Positions 27,193-35,090 of a stretch of 64,000 nt of DNA are shown piece after piece. The stretch is from Endobacterium cereale (GTDB lineage Bacteria; Pseudomonadota; Alphaproteobacteria; Rhizobiales; Rhizobiaceae): the NCBI RefSeq assembly GCF_009617585.1, contig NZ_WIXI01000047.1, positions 186,001 to 250,000 on the forward strand, written 5' to 3'. The notes under the pieces are model-generated. The model ran no database searches, was not told the DNA's origin, and saw only the letters and a program-made list of their open reading frames with translations. The translations under genes were made by a program, and so were the position numbers. Numbering within the stretch: position 1 is the stretch's first letter; each line of letters begins with the position of its first letter.

Positions 27193-27396
27193 ATGAGCCT
27201 CGGGAAACTCAGCATCGAACGACCGCAAGCAACGATCGAAGCCATCGAACACCGGATTGACCCGGGTCAATACCGATCGGCAGGCGATGTCGTGCGCGCC
27301 GCGATTGATGCGCTTTTGCGCGATGAAGCAGCACATGATGCCGCCTCGATGCAGTTCGGGAGCAAGTGGGTGCTTCGCTGGATGATCCACCTCTGA
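27193..27396 (+). pseudogene. Decayed ParD-like antitoxin
   Basis: The frame starts at ATG 27193 after a GGAG site and reads as a ribbon-helix-helix antitoxin of the ParD/CC2985 type (HRIDPGQYRSAGDVVRAAID, then ALLRDEAAHDAAS). After about residue 53 it runs into unrelated sequence and stops at 27396. The +1 frame carries on for about 30 more codons (DDPPLSLSSTEMRNHIENL to 27459), so a frameshift probably replaced the original C-terminus, the part that binds the toxin. It is followed directly by a broken parE. Confidence 0.65.
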
Positions 27397-27470
27397 GCTT
27401 GAGTAGTACCGAGATGCGCAACCACATCGAGAACCTCTATACCCGCCACCGGGGTTAAGCGCCACGAAGC

Positions 27471-27773
27471 GTCTACCAGTTGGACCACAGGCCGACGGCA
27501 AGAGACGACATCGAAGCAATCTTTACGTGCTCGAAGCCTGCCGGAGCTTTTCCATCGCTCAGCGATTGATCGATCAGTTGATGGCGCGCTGCAAAAGTAT
27601 CGGCAACGCTCCTTCCGGCGGCGTCGCTCGCGCAGACTTGGTGACGGCATTCGCATGGTTCCTTCGAAAGCCGCGCTGTCATTCTTTATCGCGTCGTTGA
27701 AGCTGCGGTTGAGATCACGAACGTCTTTTAAAAAGGCCGCGACCGCCACGCGATCCTAGCAAACAAGCCGTAG
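27471..27773 (+). pseudogene. Decayed ParE-like toxin with several frameshifts
   Basis: No single frame is open, but fragments in different frames line up in ParE order: VYQLDHRPTARDDIEAIF (from 27471), then AQRLIDQLMARCKSI with NAP and ARADL, then GIRMVPSK, then VILYRVVEAAVEITNVF (from 27678, followed by TAA), then KGRDRHAIL before TAG 27771. This mimics the normal ParE sequence R-x-D-L-x-x-I ... R-x-G-x-R ... V-I-x-Y-R-V ... V-E-I-x-x-V-x ... R-D. There are at least three frame changes, a stop and no start codon, so the toxin is dead. Confidence 0.65.
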
Positions 27774-27847
27774 ATAACCGCTGCTGCCGCTTGCAGCCCC
27801 CGCCCCCACTCTTTATAGACCGCGTGACTGACACGGAGGACGTTTAC

Positions 27848-28789
27848 GTGGTCTTCTTTCCCCACCGCCATCTGCTTGGCATCAAGGGCCTTACCGAACA
27901 GGACATCACCATTCTTCTCGACAAGGCCGATGAGGCCGTGAAGATTTCCCGCCAGCGGGAAAAGAAGACGTCCACACTGCGCGGCCTGACCCAGATCAAT
28001 CTCTTTTTCGAAGCCTCGACGCGGACGCAATCCTCGTTCGAACTGGCCGGCAAACGCCTCGGCGCCGACGTCATGAACATGTCGGTCGGCAATTCGTCGG
28101 TGAAGAAAGGCGAAACGCTGATCGATACGGCGATGACGCTGAATGCCATGCGCCCCGATGTGCTGGTGTTGCGCCACTCGTCCGCCGGTGCGGCAGCACT
28201 GCTTGCCCAGAAGGTTGCCTGCTCGGTGGTCAACGCTGGCGATGGCCAGCACGAGCACCCGACACAAGCCTTGCTCGATGCGCTGACGATCCGCCGCGCC
28301 AAGGGCAAACTTTCGCGCATCATCGTTGCCATCTGCGGTGACGTTTTGCATTCGCGCGTCGCCCGTTCCAACATTCTTCTGCTCAACGCCATGGGCGCCC
28401 GCGTCCGGGTCGTGGCACCCTCTACGCTGCTGCCTTCCGGTATTGCTGAAATGGGTGCGGAAGTCTTCCACTCGATGGAAGAAGGCCTGAAGGACGCCGA
28501 CGTCGTCATGATGCTGCGCCTGCAGCGGGAGCGCATGGCCGGTGCCTTTGTGCCTTCGGTGCGCGAATATTTCCGCTTCTACGGCCTCGATGCCGAAAAG
28601 CTGAAGGCGGCCAAGGAAGATGCACTCGTCATGCACCCCGGCCCGATGAACCGCGGTGTCGAAATTTCTTCGGATGTCGCCGATGGTCCGCAGAGCGTCA
28701 TCGAACAACAGGTGGAAATGGGCGTTGCCGTGCGCATGGCCGTAATGGAAACCCTGCTTCTTTCCCAGAACAACGGAGAACGCGCATGA
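27848..28789 (+). CDS. pyrB: Aspartate carbamoyltransferase catalytic subunit
   Basis: Makes carbamoyl aspartate in pyrimidine synthesis. GTG 27848 is chosen: GGAGGA lies 7 bases upstream and the product starts MVFFPHRHLLGIKGL. The carbamoyl-phosphate loop is FEASTRTQSSFE, followed by the VRHSS-type RHSSAGA, DGQHEHPTQALLD and the aspartate-binding MLRLQRERM. 313 residues. It overlaps the start of the pyrC-like gene by 4 bases. This coupling with a dihydroorotase-like partner is typical of ATCases that need it as a scaffold. Confidence 0.95.
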   Translation: MVFFPHRHLLGIKGLTEQDITILLDKADEAVKISRQREKKTSTLRGLTQINLFFEASTRTQSSFELAGKRLGADVMNMSVGNSSVKKGETLIDTAMTLNAMRPDVLVLRHSSAGAAALLAQKVACSVVNAGDGQHEHPTQALLDALTIRRAKGKLSRIIVAICGDVLHSRVARSNILLLNAMGARVRVVAPSTLLPSGIAEMGAEVFHSMEEGLKDADVVMMLRLQRERMAGAFVPSVREYFRFYGLDAEKLKAAKEDALVMHPGPMNRGVEISSDVADGPQSVIEQQVEMGVAVRMAVMETLLLSQNNGERA

Positions 28790-30090
28790 CCGCCCCCGTT
28801 CTCGACAAACCGCTCGTCATCGAAAACGTCCGGATCATCGATCCGTCGCGCAAACTGGATGAAACCGGCACGATCATCGTTGATATTGACGGCCGCATTC
28901 TGGCTGCCGGCGCAGATGCGCGCAACCAGGGGCGCCCGGATGGCGCCACGGTGCGCGACGGCAAGGGCCTTGTCGCCACGCCCGGCCTCGTTGATGCCCG
29001 CGTGCATGTCGGCGAACCCGGTGCGGAACATCGCGAGACGATCGAGTCCGCCTCCCGTGCGGCGGCTGCCGGCGGCGTCACCTCTTTCATCATGATGCCA
29101 GACACCGATCCCGTCATTGACGATATCGCTCTGGTCGAATTCGTGCTGAAAACGGCACGCGACAATGCGATCGTCAACGTGCATCCGGCCGCAGCCCTCA
29201 CCAAAGGCATGGCCGGCAAGGAGATGACCGAACTCGGTCTTCTCACCCAGGCTGGCGCGGTCGCCTTCACCGATGGCCATCACGGTCTGTCGGACTCACT
29301 GCTCCTGCGCCGCGCGCTCACCTATGCGCGCGAATTCGATGCGGTCATTTCGCTGGAAGCGCGCGAAAAATATCTCGGCAACGGCGTCATGAACGAAGGT
29401 CTGCTGGCAAGCTGGCTCGGCCTCTCCGGTGTGCCGAAGGAAGCCGAACTGATCCCGCTCGAGCGTGACCTTCGCATCGCCGGACTGACGAGCGGCAAAT
29501 ATCATGCCGCCCAGATCTCCGTGCCGGAATCGGCGGCCGCCATGCGTGTTGCGCGCGACCGCGGCGCCAATGTCACCTGCGGCATGTCCATCAACAACCT
29601 GACGCTCAACGAAAACGACATCGGCGAGTATCGCACCTTCTTCAAGCTGTGGCCGCCGCTGCGCACCGAAGACGACCGCGTCTCCATGGTCGACGCACTG
29701 GCAGACGGCACGATCGACATCATCGTTTCCTCGCATGATCCGCAGGATGTCGACACCAAACGCCTGCCGTTTGCCGATGCCGAAGACGGCGCGGTCGGCC
29801 TTGAAACCATGCTGGCCGCGGCTCTTCGCTTGCATCATGCAGGCCAGGTTCCGCTGATGCGGCTTATCGATGCCATGTCGACCCGCCCCGCCCATATTTT
29901 TGGTCTCGATGCCGGCACGCTGAAACCCGGTGCCAAGGCCGATATCGCGCTGATCGATCTGGAAGAGCCGTGGCTGCTGTCGAAGGACATGCTGCTGTCG
30001 CGTTCGAAGAATACACCGTTTGATGATGCCCGTTTCAGCGGCCGGGTGGTTGCCACCTATGTTGCTGGCCGCTGCGTGCATGCGCTTTAA
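28786..30090 (+). CDS. pyrC: Dihydroorotase-like protein (PyrC'/PyrX type, probably non-catalytic)
   Basis: Amidohydrolase-superfamily protein of 434 residues, coupled to pyrB (ATGA-type overlap). Active dihydroorotases have a DxHxHxREPG metal motif; here it reads VDARVHVGEPG, so the first His is Arg and the substrate-binding Arg is Gly. A later metal His region reads SLEAREKY, and the usual HH after the TC strand is INN. It keeps HAAQIS and SSHDPQDVD. In other bacteria such inactive homologues are structural partners of ATCase. A separate active dihydroorotase would then be needed elsewhere in the genome. Confidence 0.82.
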   Translation: MTAPVLDKPLVIENVRIIDPSRKLDETGTIIVDIDGRILAAGADARNQGRPDGATVRDGKGLVATPGLVDARVHVGEPGAEHRETIESASRAAAAGGVTSFIMMPDTDPVIDDIALVEFVLKTARDNAIVNVHPAAALTKGMAGKEMTELGLLTQAGAVAFTDGHHGLSDSLLLRRALTYAREFDAVISLEAREKYLGNGVMNEGLLASWLGLSGVPKEAELIPLERDLRIAGLTSGKYHAAQISVPESAAAMRVARDRGANVTCGMSINNLTLNENDIGEYRTFFKLWPPLRTEDDRVSMVDALADGTIDIIVSSHDPQDVDTKRLPFADAEDGAVGLETMLAAALRLHHAGQVPLMRLIDAMSTRPAHIFGLDAGTLKPGAKADIALIDLEEPWLLSKDMLLSRSKNTPFDDARFSGRVVATYVAGRCVHAL

Positions 30091-30102
30091 GGGAGACAAG
30101 GC

Positions 30103-30720
30103 GTGAGCGAACTCTTCAACTGGCAGATCATCTGGGGCGTCGCACTCGGCGCGCTTGCCTTCGGCTACCTGCTCGGCTCCATCCCTTTCGGCCTGCTGCT
30201 GACCCGTGCAGCCGGTCTCGGTGATATCCGCTCGATCGGCTCCGGCAATATCGGTGCAACCAATGTTCTGCGCACCGGCAACAAGAAGCTGGCTGCTGCA
30301 ACTCTGCTTCTTGATGCCCTGAAGGCGACCGCAGCGGCTGTGATCGCGTACGCCTTTTTCGGCAAGGATGCCGGCACGCTTGCCGGTTTTGCAGCCTTCC
30401 TGGGCCACCTCTATCCGGTCTGGCTCGGTTTCAAGGGCGGCAAGGGTGTCGCGACCTATATCGGTACCTTGCTGGGCGTCGCACCATGGATGGTTCTGGT
30501 CTTCGCAGCCGTCTGGCTGTCGACTGCAAAAATCAGCAAATATTCCTCGCTATCCGCGCTGGTTGCAACGCTTGTCATTCCGGTTGTGTTGTGGTTCATA
30601 AATGAACCGAGGGTCGCGCTCGTCATGGCCATCATGACGGCGATATCGTGGTGGAAACACGAGGCCAATATCAAGCGCCTGATCGCAGGCACGGAAAGCA
30701 GGATCGGCCAGAAGGGTTAG
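30103..30720 (+). CDS. plsY: Acyl-phosphate:glycerol-3-phosphate acyltransferase
   Basis: Polytopic membrane enzyme making lysophosphatidic acid from acyl-phosphate. GTG 30103 start, 12 bp after pyrC. The three active-site loops are clear: LGSIPFGLLLTR, GSGNIGATNVLRTG and FKGGKGVAT. 205 residues with five or so membrane segments. Part of the pyrB-pyrC-plsY-dprA run. Confidence 0.94.
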   Translation: MSELFNWQIIWGVALGALAFGYLLGSIPFGLLLTRAAGLGDIRSIGSGNIGATNVLRTGNKKLAAATLLLDALKATAAAVIAYAFFGKDAGTLAGFAAFLGHLYPVWLGFKGGKGVATYIGTLLGVAPWMVLVFAAVWLSTAKISKYSSLSALVATLVIPVVLWFINEPRVALVMAIMTAISWWKHEANIKRLIAGTESRIGQKG

Positions 30721-30737
30721 GCCGGCGAAAGGGAGAC

Positions 30738-31874
30738 ATGCCGGGGGGCAGCGCAGGACGAACGGGAATCGCGCTGACCGACCGCCAGAGACTGGCATGG
30801 CTGCGGCTGATCCGCAGCGACAATGTCGGCCCTACGACGTTCCGTGGTCTTATCAATCATTTCGGCTCAGCCGAGGCGGCGCTGGACGCCTTGCCGGAAC
30901 TATCACGCCGCGGCGGAGCCACCCGCTCCGTCCGCATCGCCTCGCGCGCTGATGCAGAACGGGAACTGGAATCCGCTGCCCGACACGGCGCCGTGTTCAT
31001 CGGCATAGGCGAGCCGGATTATCCGCCGGCGCTGCGCCAGATCGATGGCGCACCGCCGCTGATCGCCGTCAAAGGCAATCTTTCGACCCTCACCAAACCA
31101 TCTGTCGGCATTGTCGGTTCACGCAATGCCTCCATCAGCGGCGCAAAATTCGCGGCGATGATCGCCCGCGATGCCGGCCGCGCCGGTTATGTCATCACCT
31201 CCGGGCTCGCACGCGGCATCGATACTGCAGCCCATCGCGCCAGCGTGGATACCGGCACGATCGCGGTTCTGGCCGGTGGCCTTGACCGACCCTACCCTCC
31301 TGAAAATCTTGGCCTGCTCGATGATATTACCGACGGCAGCGGACTTTCCGTGAGCGAAATGCCATTTGGCTGGGAACCGCGTGCACGTGACTTTCCGCGC
31401 CGCAACCGTCTGATCGCCGGCATCTCGCTCGGGGTTGTTGTCGTTGAAGCGGCAGAACGTTCAGGATCGCTGATCACCGCACGCATGGCTGCGGATTTCG
31501 GACGGCTGGTGTTTGCCGTACCCGGCTCGCCGCTCGATCCGCGCTGTCACGGCACGAACAATCTGCTGAAGGAAGGCGCCATCATCACCACAGGGTCGGA
31601 CGATGTCCTGTCGGCGCTTGCACCTCTCTCGCAACTCGACCTCTTCTCGCCACCGATCATCGAGGAACCGGTCAAGGACAGCGACATGATGCCGCCGGAT
31701 GACGACGCACGCGGCAACATTATCAATGCGCTCGGCCCGACACCGGTCGAGGTGGACGACATCATCCGCCACACCGAACTTCCGGCCTCTAACGTTTATC
31801 TGATCCTGCTGGAGCTGGATCTTGCCGGACGGCTGCACCGTCATTCGGGCGGAATGGTTTCGCTTGACTACTGA
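30738..31874 (+). CDS. dprA: DNA processing protein DprA
   Basis: Binds incoming single-stranded DNA and loads RecA during natural transformation; widespread also in non-competent bacteria. ATG 30738 has GGGAGA just upstream, giving 378 residues. An N-terminal SAM-like region (RLIRSDNVGPTTFRGLI) is followed by the Rossmann core: GIVGSRNASISG, ITSGLARGIDTAAH, VLAGGLDRPYPPEN and FPRRNRLIAG. A winged-helix end (PVEVDDIIRHTELPASNVY) closes the protein. Confidence 0.93.
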   Translation: MPGGSAGRTGIALTDRQRLAWLRLIRSDNVGPTTFRGLINHFGSAEAALDALPELSRRGGATRSVRIASRADAERELESAARHGAVFIGIGEPDYPPALRQIDGAPPLIAVKGNLSTLTKPSVGIVGSRNASISGAKFAAMIARDAGRAGYVITSGLARGIDTAAHRASVDTGTIAVLAGGLDRPYPPENLGLLDDITDGSGLSVSEMPFGWEPRARDFPRRNRLIAGISLGVVVVEAAERSGSLITARMAADFGRLVFAVPGSPLDPRCHGTNNLLKEGAIITTGSDDVLSALAPLSQLDLFSPPIIEEPVKDSDMMPPDDDARGNIINALGPTPVEVDDIIRHTELPASNVYLILLELDLAGRLHRHSGGMVSLDY

Positions 31875-31932
31875 AACGGCGCATCAGGCTTCGCTCAAAC
31901 CCAAAAATGGTTCTGAACACCAGCAGCAAGGA

Positions 31933-32142
31933 TCATGGCCCCTTTCGTTTGATCGATGACAGCGGGCGCCGTCCTGCCTCCAGGTCTCCCGCCTCCACAT
32001 AGGCCATCTCAATCAGGTAACAGAGCATGTCAGCCCCTTCCACTTGCGCCACGTGTCGCAACTGTCCCAACATTTCATGGATATAGGCGATGTTCTGTCG
32101 TGTCTCATCTCCCCCACCGACATGTCCAAATCCCAAGATCAT
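31933..32142 (-). CDS. Small conserved hypothetical protein
   Basis: 69 residues from ATG 32142, preceded by GGGGGC. The sequence has a helical core (IHEMLGQLRHVAQVEGADML, then CYLIEMAYVEAGDL) and a basic tail. I think similar small proteins occur as single genes in other rhizobia. Function unknown. It is convergent with dprA. Confidence 0.6.
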   Translation of the reverse strand: MILGFGHVGGGDETRQNIAYIHEMLGQLRHVAQVEGADMLCYLIEMAYVEAGDLEAGRRPLSSIKRKGP

Positions 32143-32399
32143 TCTGCCCCCACCAACAAGCGGAAAAACGCCGTCAATCGGCTGGTTCAACACTACGTTT
32201 CATCAGGAATAGCGTATTTATTTAAAATTGCACTCAACGCGAGATATCGCATAGGTTGAATTGCGTTGAGTAAGCTAATTTGGCCGTGCCCCCTTGACCC
32301 CAGAGCAAACGCCCTCCATGTCGGGAGGTCAGATTTCCGGCCCTGCCGTAGCAATACCGCGGTTTTTATGTGGCCTGCCTCGTTCCAGAGAAAAGCAGA
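32143..32399. repeat. Intergenic region before topA with a 9-bp inverted repeat
   Basis: ACTCAACGC (32232-32240) and GCGTTGAGT (32263-32271) form a perfect inverted repeat separated by 22 bases, in AT-rich DNA. It lies between the small hypothetical gene and topA and could be an operator. No terminator-like T tract is present. Confidence 0.45.
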
Positions 32400-35090
32400 A
32401 TGAAAGTTGTCGTCGTAGAATCCCCCGGGAAAATTAAGAGCATCAACAAGTATCTCGGCGCGGGCTACAAGGTTTTGGCGTCCTTCGGGCATGTTCGCGA
32501 CCTGCCTGCCAAGGACGGATCCGTTCTTCCCGATCAGGATTTCGAAATGATCTGGGAAGTCGATGCTCAGTCCCAGAAGCGTATCAAGGACATCGCCGAT
32601 GCCGTGAAAAGCTCGGATGGCCTCATTCTCGCGACCGACCCGGATCGCGAAGGTGAAGCCATTTCCTGGCACGTTCTCGACGTGTTGAAGAAAAAACGCG
32701 TGCTGGGCGACAAGCCGGTGGAACGTGTCGTGTTCAACGCCATCACCAAAAAGGCCGTACTCGACGCGATCGCCAATCCGCGCGATATCGATGTGCCGCT
32801 GGTGGATGCCTATCTGGCCCGCCGCGCACTGGATTATCTCGTCGGCTTCAACCTGTCGCCTGTCCTGTGGCGCAAGCTGCCGGGCGCGCGTTCGGCCGGT
32901 CGCGTTCAGTCGGTGGCGCTGCGCCTCGTCTGCGACCGCGAAAACGAGATCGAGCGTTTCGTTTCGGAAGAATACTGGAACCTTTCGGCACTGCTGAAAA
33001 CACCACGCGGTGACGAGTTCGAAGCAAAGCTCACGGCTGCCGATGGCAAGCGACTTCCGCCGCGTGGCATCAAGAACGGCGAAGAAGCCGGCCGCCTGAA
33101 ATCATTGCTGGATGGCGCCGCCTATACTGTCGACACGGTCGAGGCAAAGCCGGTCAAGCGCAATCCCGGCCCTCCCTTCACCACCTCGACACTGCAGCAG
33201 GCCGCTTCCTCCAATCTCGGTTTCAATGCCTCGCGCACCATGCAGGTGGCCCAAAAACTGTATGAAGGCGTCGATATCGGCGGCGAGACTGTCGGTCTGA
33301 TCACCTATATGCGTACCGACGGCGTGCAGATGGCCCCGGAAGCGATCGACGCTGCCCGCGATGCCATCGTCGATCAGTTCGGTCAGCGTTACCTGCCGGA
33401 GAAGGCGCGTCATTATTCCACCAAGGCGAAAAACGCCCAGGAAGCGCACGAAGCCATCCGCCCCACCGACTTCAACCGTTCGCCCGACAAGGTGCGCCAG
33501 TATCTCGAGGGCGACCAGCTGCGCCTTTATGACCTGATCTGGAAGCGCGGCATCGCCAGCCAGATGGCGTCGGCCGAAATCGAGCGCACCACGGTCGAGA
33601 TCATCGCCGACAATAATGGCCAGAAGGCCGGCCTGCGTGCCGTCGGCTCCGTCGTGCGTTTCGACGGTTTCCTTGGCGCCTACATGGACCAGAAGGAAGA
33701 AGGCGAAAAAAGCGATGATGACGACGATGATGGTCGTCTGCCGCAGATCAATGCCAGCGAGAAGCTCGACAAGAACAAGGTCAACTCGACCCAGCATTTC
33801 ACCGAGCCGCCGCCGCGTTATTCGGAAGCATCGCTGATCAAGAAGATGGAAGAGCTCGGCATCGGCCGTCCTTCCACCTATGCCGCGACGCTGAAGACCC
33901 TGTCCGACCGCGAATATATCGTCATCGACAAGCGCAAGCTGATCCCGCATTCCAAGGGGCGACTGGTCACGGCTTTCCTCGAAAGCTTCTTCACCAAGTA
34001 TGTGGAATACGATTTCACAGCGGATCTGGAAGAAAAACTCGACAAGATCTCGGCTGGTGAACTCGACTGGAAACAGGTTCTGCGAGAATTCTGGACGGAT
34101 TTCTTTGCCCAGATCGAAGACACCAAGGAACTGCGCGTCACCAACGTTCTCGACGCTCTGAACGAGACGCTGGCGCCGCTGGTCTTCCCGACCCGCGAAG
34201 ACGGTTCCGATCCGCGCATCTGCCAGGTTTGCGGCACCGGCAACCTGTCGCTCAAGCTCGGCAAATACGGCGCTTTTGTCGGCTGCTCGAACTATCCTGA
34301 ATGCAATTTTACCCGTCAGCTGTCCTCGGACGGCAATGAGGCGGAAGCATCCGGCCTCAACGAGCCGAAGGCGCTTGGCGCAGACCCGATGACCGGCGAG
34401 GAACTGACGCTGCGTTCGGGCCGTTTCGGACCCTACATTCAGCGTGGCGAAGGCAAGGAAGCCAAGCGTTCTTCCCTGCCCAAGGGTTGGAAGCCGGAAG
34501 ATATCGATCACGAAAAGGCGCTCGCGCTCATCAACCTGCCGCGCGATGTCGGCCAGCACCCCGAGAGCGGCAAGATGATTTCCGCCGGTCTCGGCCGCTA
34601 TGGGCCTTTCCTGCTGCATGATGGTGGTTACGCCAACCTCGAAAGCATCGAGGACGTATTTTCGATCGGCCTCAACCGCGCCGTGACCGTGATTGCCGAA
34701 AAGGTGGCCAAGGGTCCGGGCGGCCGTGGCCGCGGCACACCGGCAGCGCTGAAGGAACTCGGCGAACATCCTGATGGTGGGCCGATTACCGTTCGTGACG
34801 GCAAATATGGCCCTTACGTCAATTGGGCCAAGGTCAACGCCACCCTGCCGAAGGGCAAGGATCCGCAGTCGGTGACTGTGGAAGAAGCGCTTGCCCTGAT
34901 CGTCGAAAAGGGTGGCAAGACGCCTGCCAAGGGCAAGAAGGCACCTGCAAAAGCCAAGGCCCCGGCAAAAGCCAAAACCGCGGCCAAGTCGGCTGACGGC
35001 GAGACCAAAAAGGCCGCACCGAAAAAGGCTGCTGCCAAGAAGGCACCGGCCAAGACTGCCGCACCCAAGGCGAAGAAGACAACCACGTGA
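32400..35090 (+). CDS. topA: DNA topoisomerase I
   Basis: Type IA topoisomerase that relaxes negative supercoils. ATG 32400 starts directly with the TOPRIM strand KVVVVESPGKIKSINKYLG. The metal-binding triad is in ATDPDREGEAISWH and the catalytic Tyr is in ITYMRTDGVQ. One zinc-ribbon-like C4 motif follows (CQVCGTGNLS then CSNYPEC), then several topoisomerase C-terminal repeats (for example GRFGPYIQRG and GRYGPFLLHDG). The last 50 residues are a Lys/Ala/Pro histone-H1-like tail. 896 residues. Its stop overlaps the rnr start (GTGA). Confidence 0.96.
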   Translation: MKVVVVESPGKIKSINKYLGAGYKVLASFGHVRDLPAKDGSVLPDQDFEMIWEVDAQSQKRIKDIADAVKSSDGLILATDPDREGEAISWHVLDVLKKKRVLGDKPVERVVFNAITKKAVLDAIANPRDIDVPLVDAYLARRALDYLVGFNLSPVLWRKLPGARSAGRVQSVALRLVCDRENEIERFVSEEYWNLSALLKTPRGDEFEAKLTAADGKRLPPRGIKNGEEAGRLKSLLDGAAYTVDTVEAKPVKRNPGPPFTTSTLQQAASSNLGFNASRTMQVAQKLYEGVDIGGETVGLITYMRTDGVQMAPEAIDAARDAIVDQFGQRYLPEKARHYSTKAKNAQEAHEAIRPTDFNRSPDKVRQYLEGDQLRLYDLIWKRGIASQMASAEIERTTVEIIADNNGQKAGLRAVGSVVRFDGFLGAYMDQKEEGEKSDDDDDDGRLPQINASEKLDKNKVNSTQHFTEPPPRYSEASLIKKMEELGIGRPSTYAATLKTLSDREYIVIDKRKLIPHSKGRLVTAFLESFFTKYVEYDFTADLEEKLDKISAGELDWKQVLREFWTDFFAQIEDTKELRVTNVLDALNETLAPLVFPTREDGSDPRICQVCGTGNLSLKLGKYGAFVGCSNYPECNFTRQLSSDGNEAEASGLNEPKALGADPMTGEELTLRSGRFGPYIQRGEGKEAKRSSLPKGWKPEDIDHEKALALINLPRDVGQHPESGKMISAGLGRYGPFLLHDGGYANLESIEDVFSIGLNRAVTVIAEKVAKGPGGRGRGTPAALKELGEHPDGGPITVRDGKYGPYVNWAKVNATLPKGKDPQSVTVEEALALIVEKGGKTPAKGKKAPAKAKAPAKAKTAAKSADGETKKAAPKKAAAKKAPAKTAAPKAKKTTT

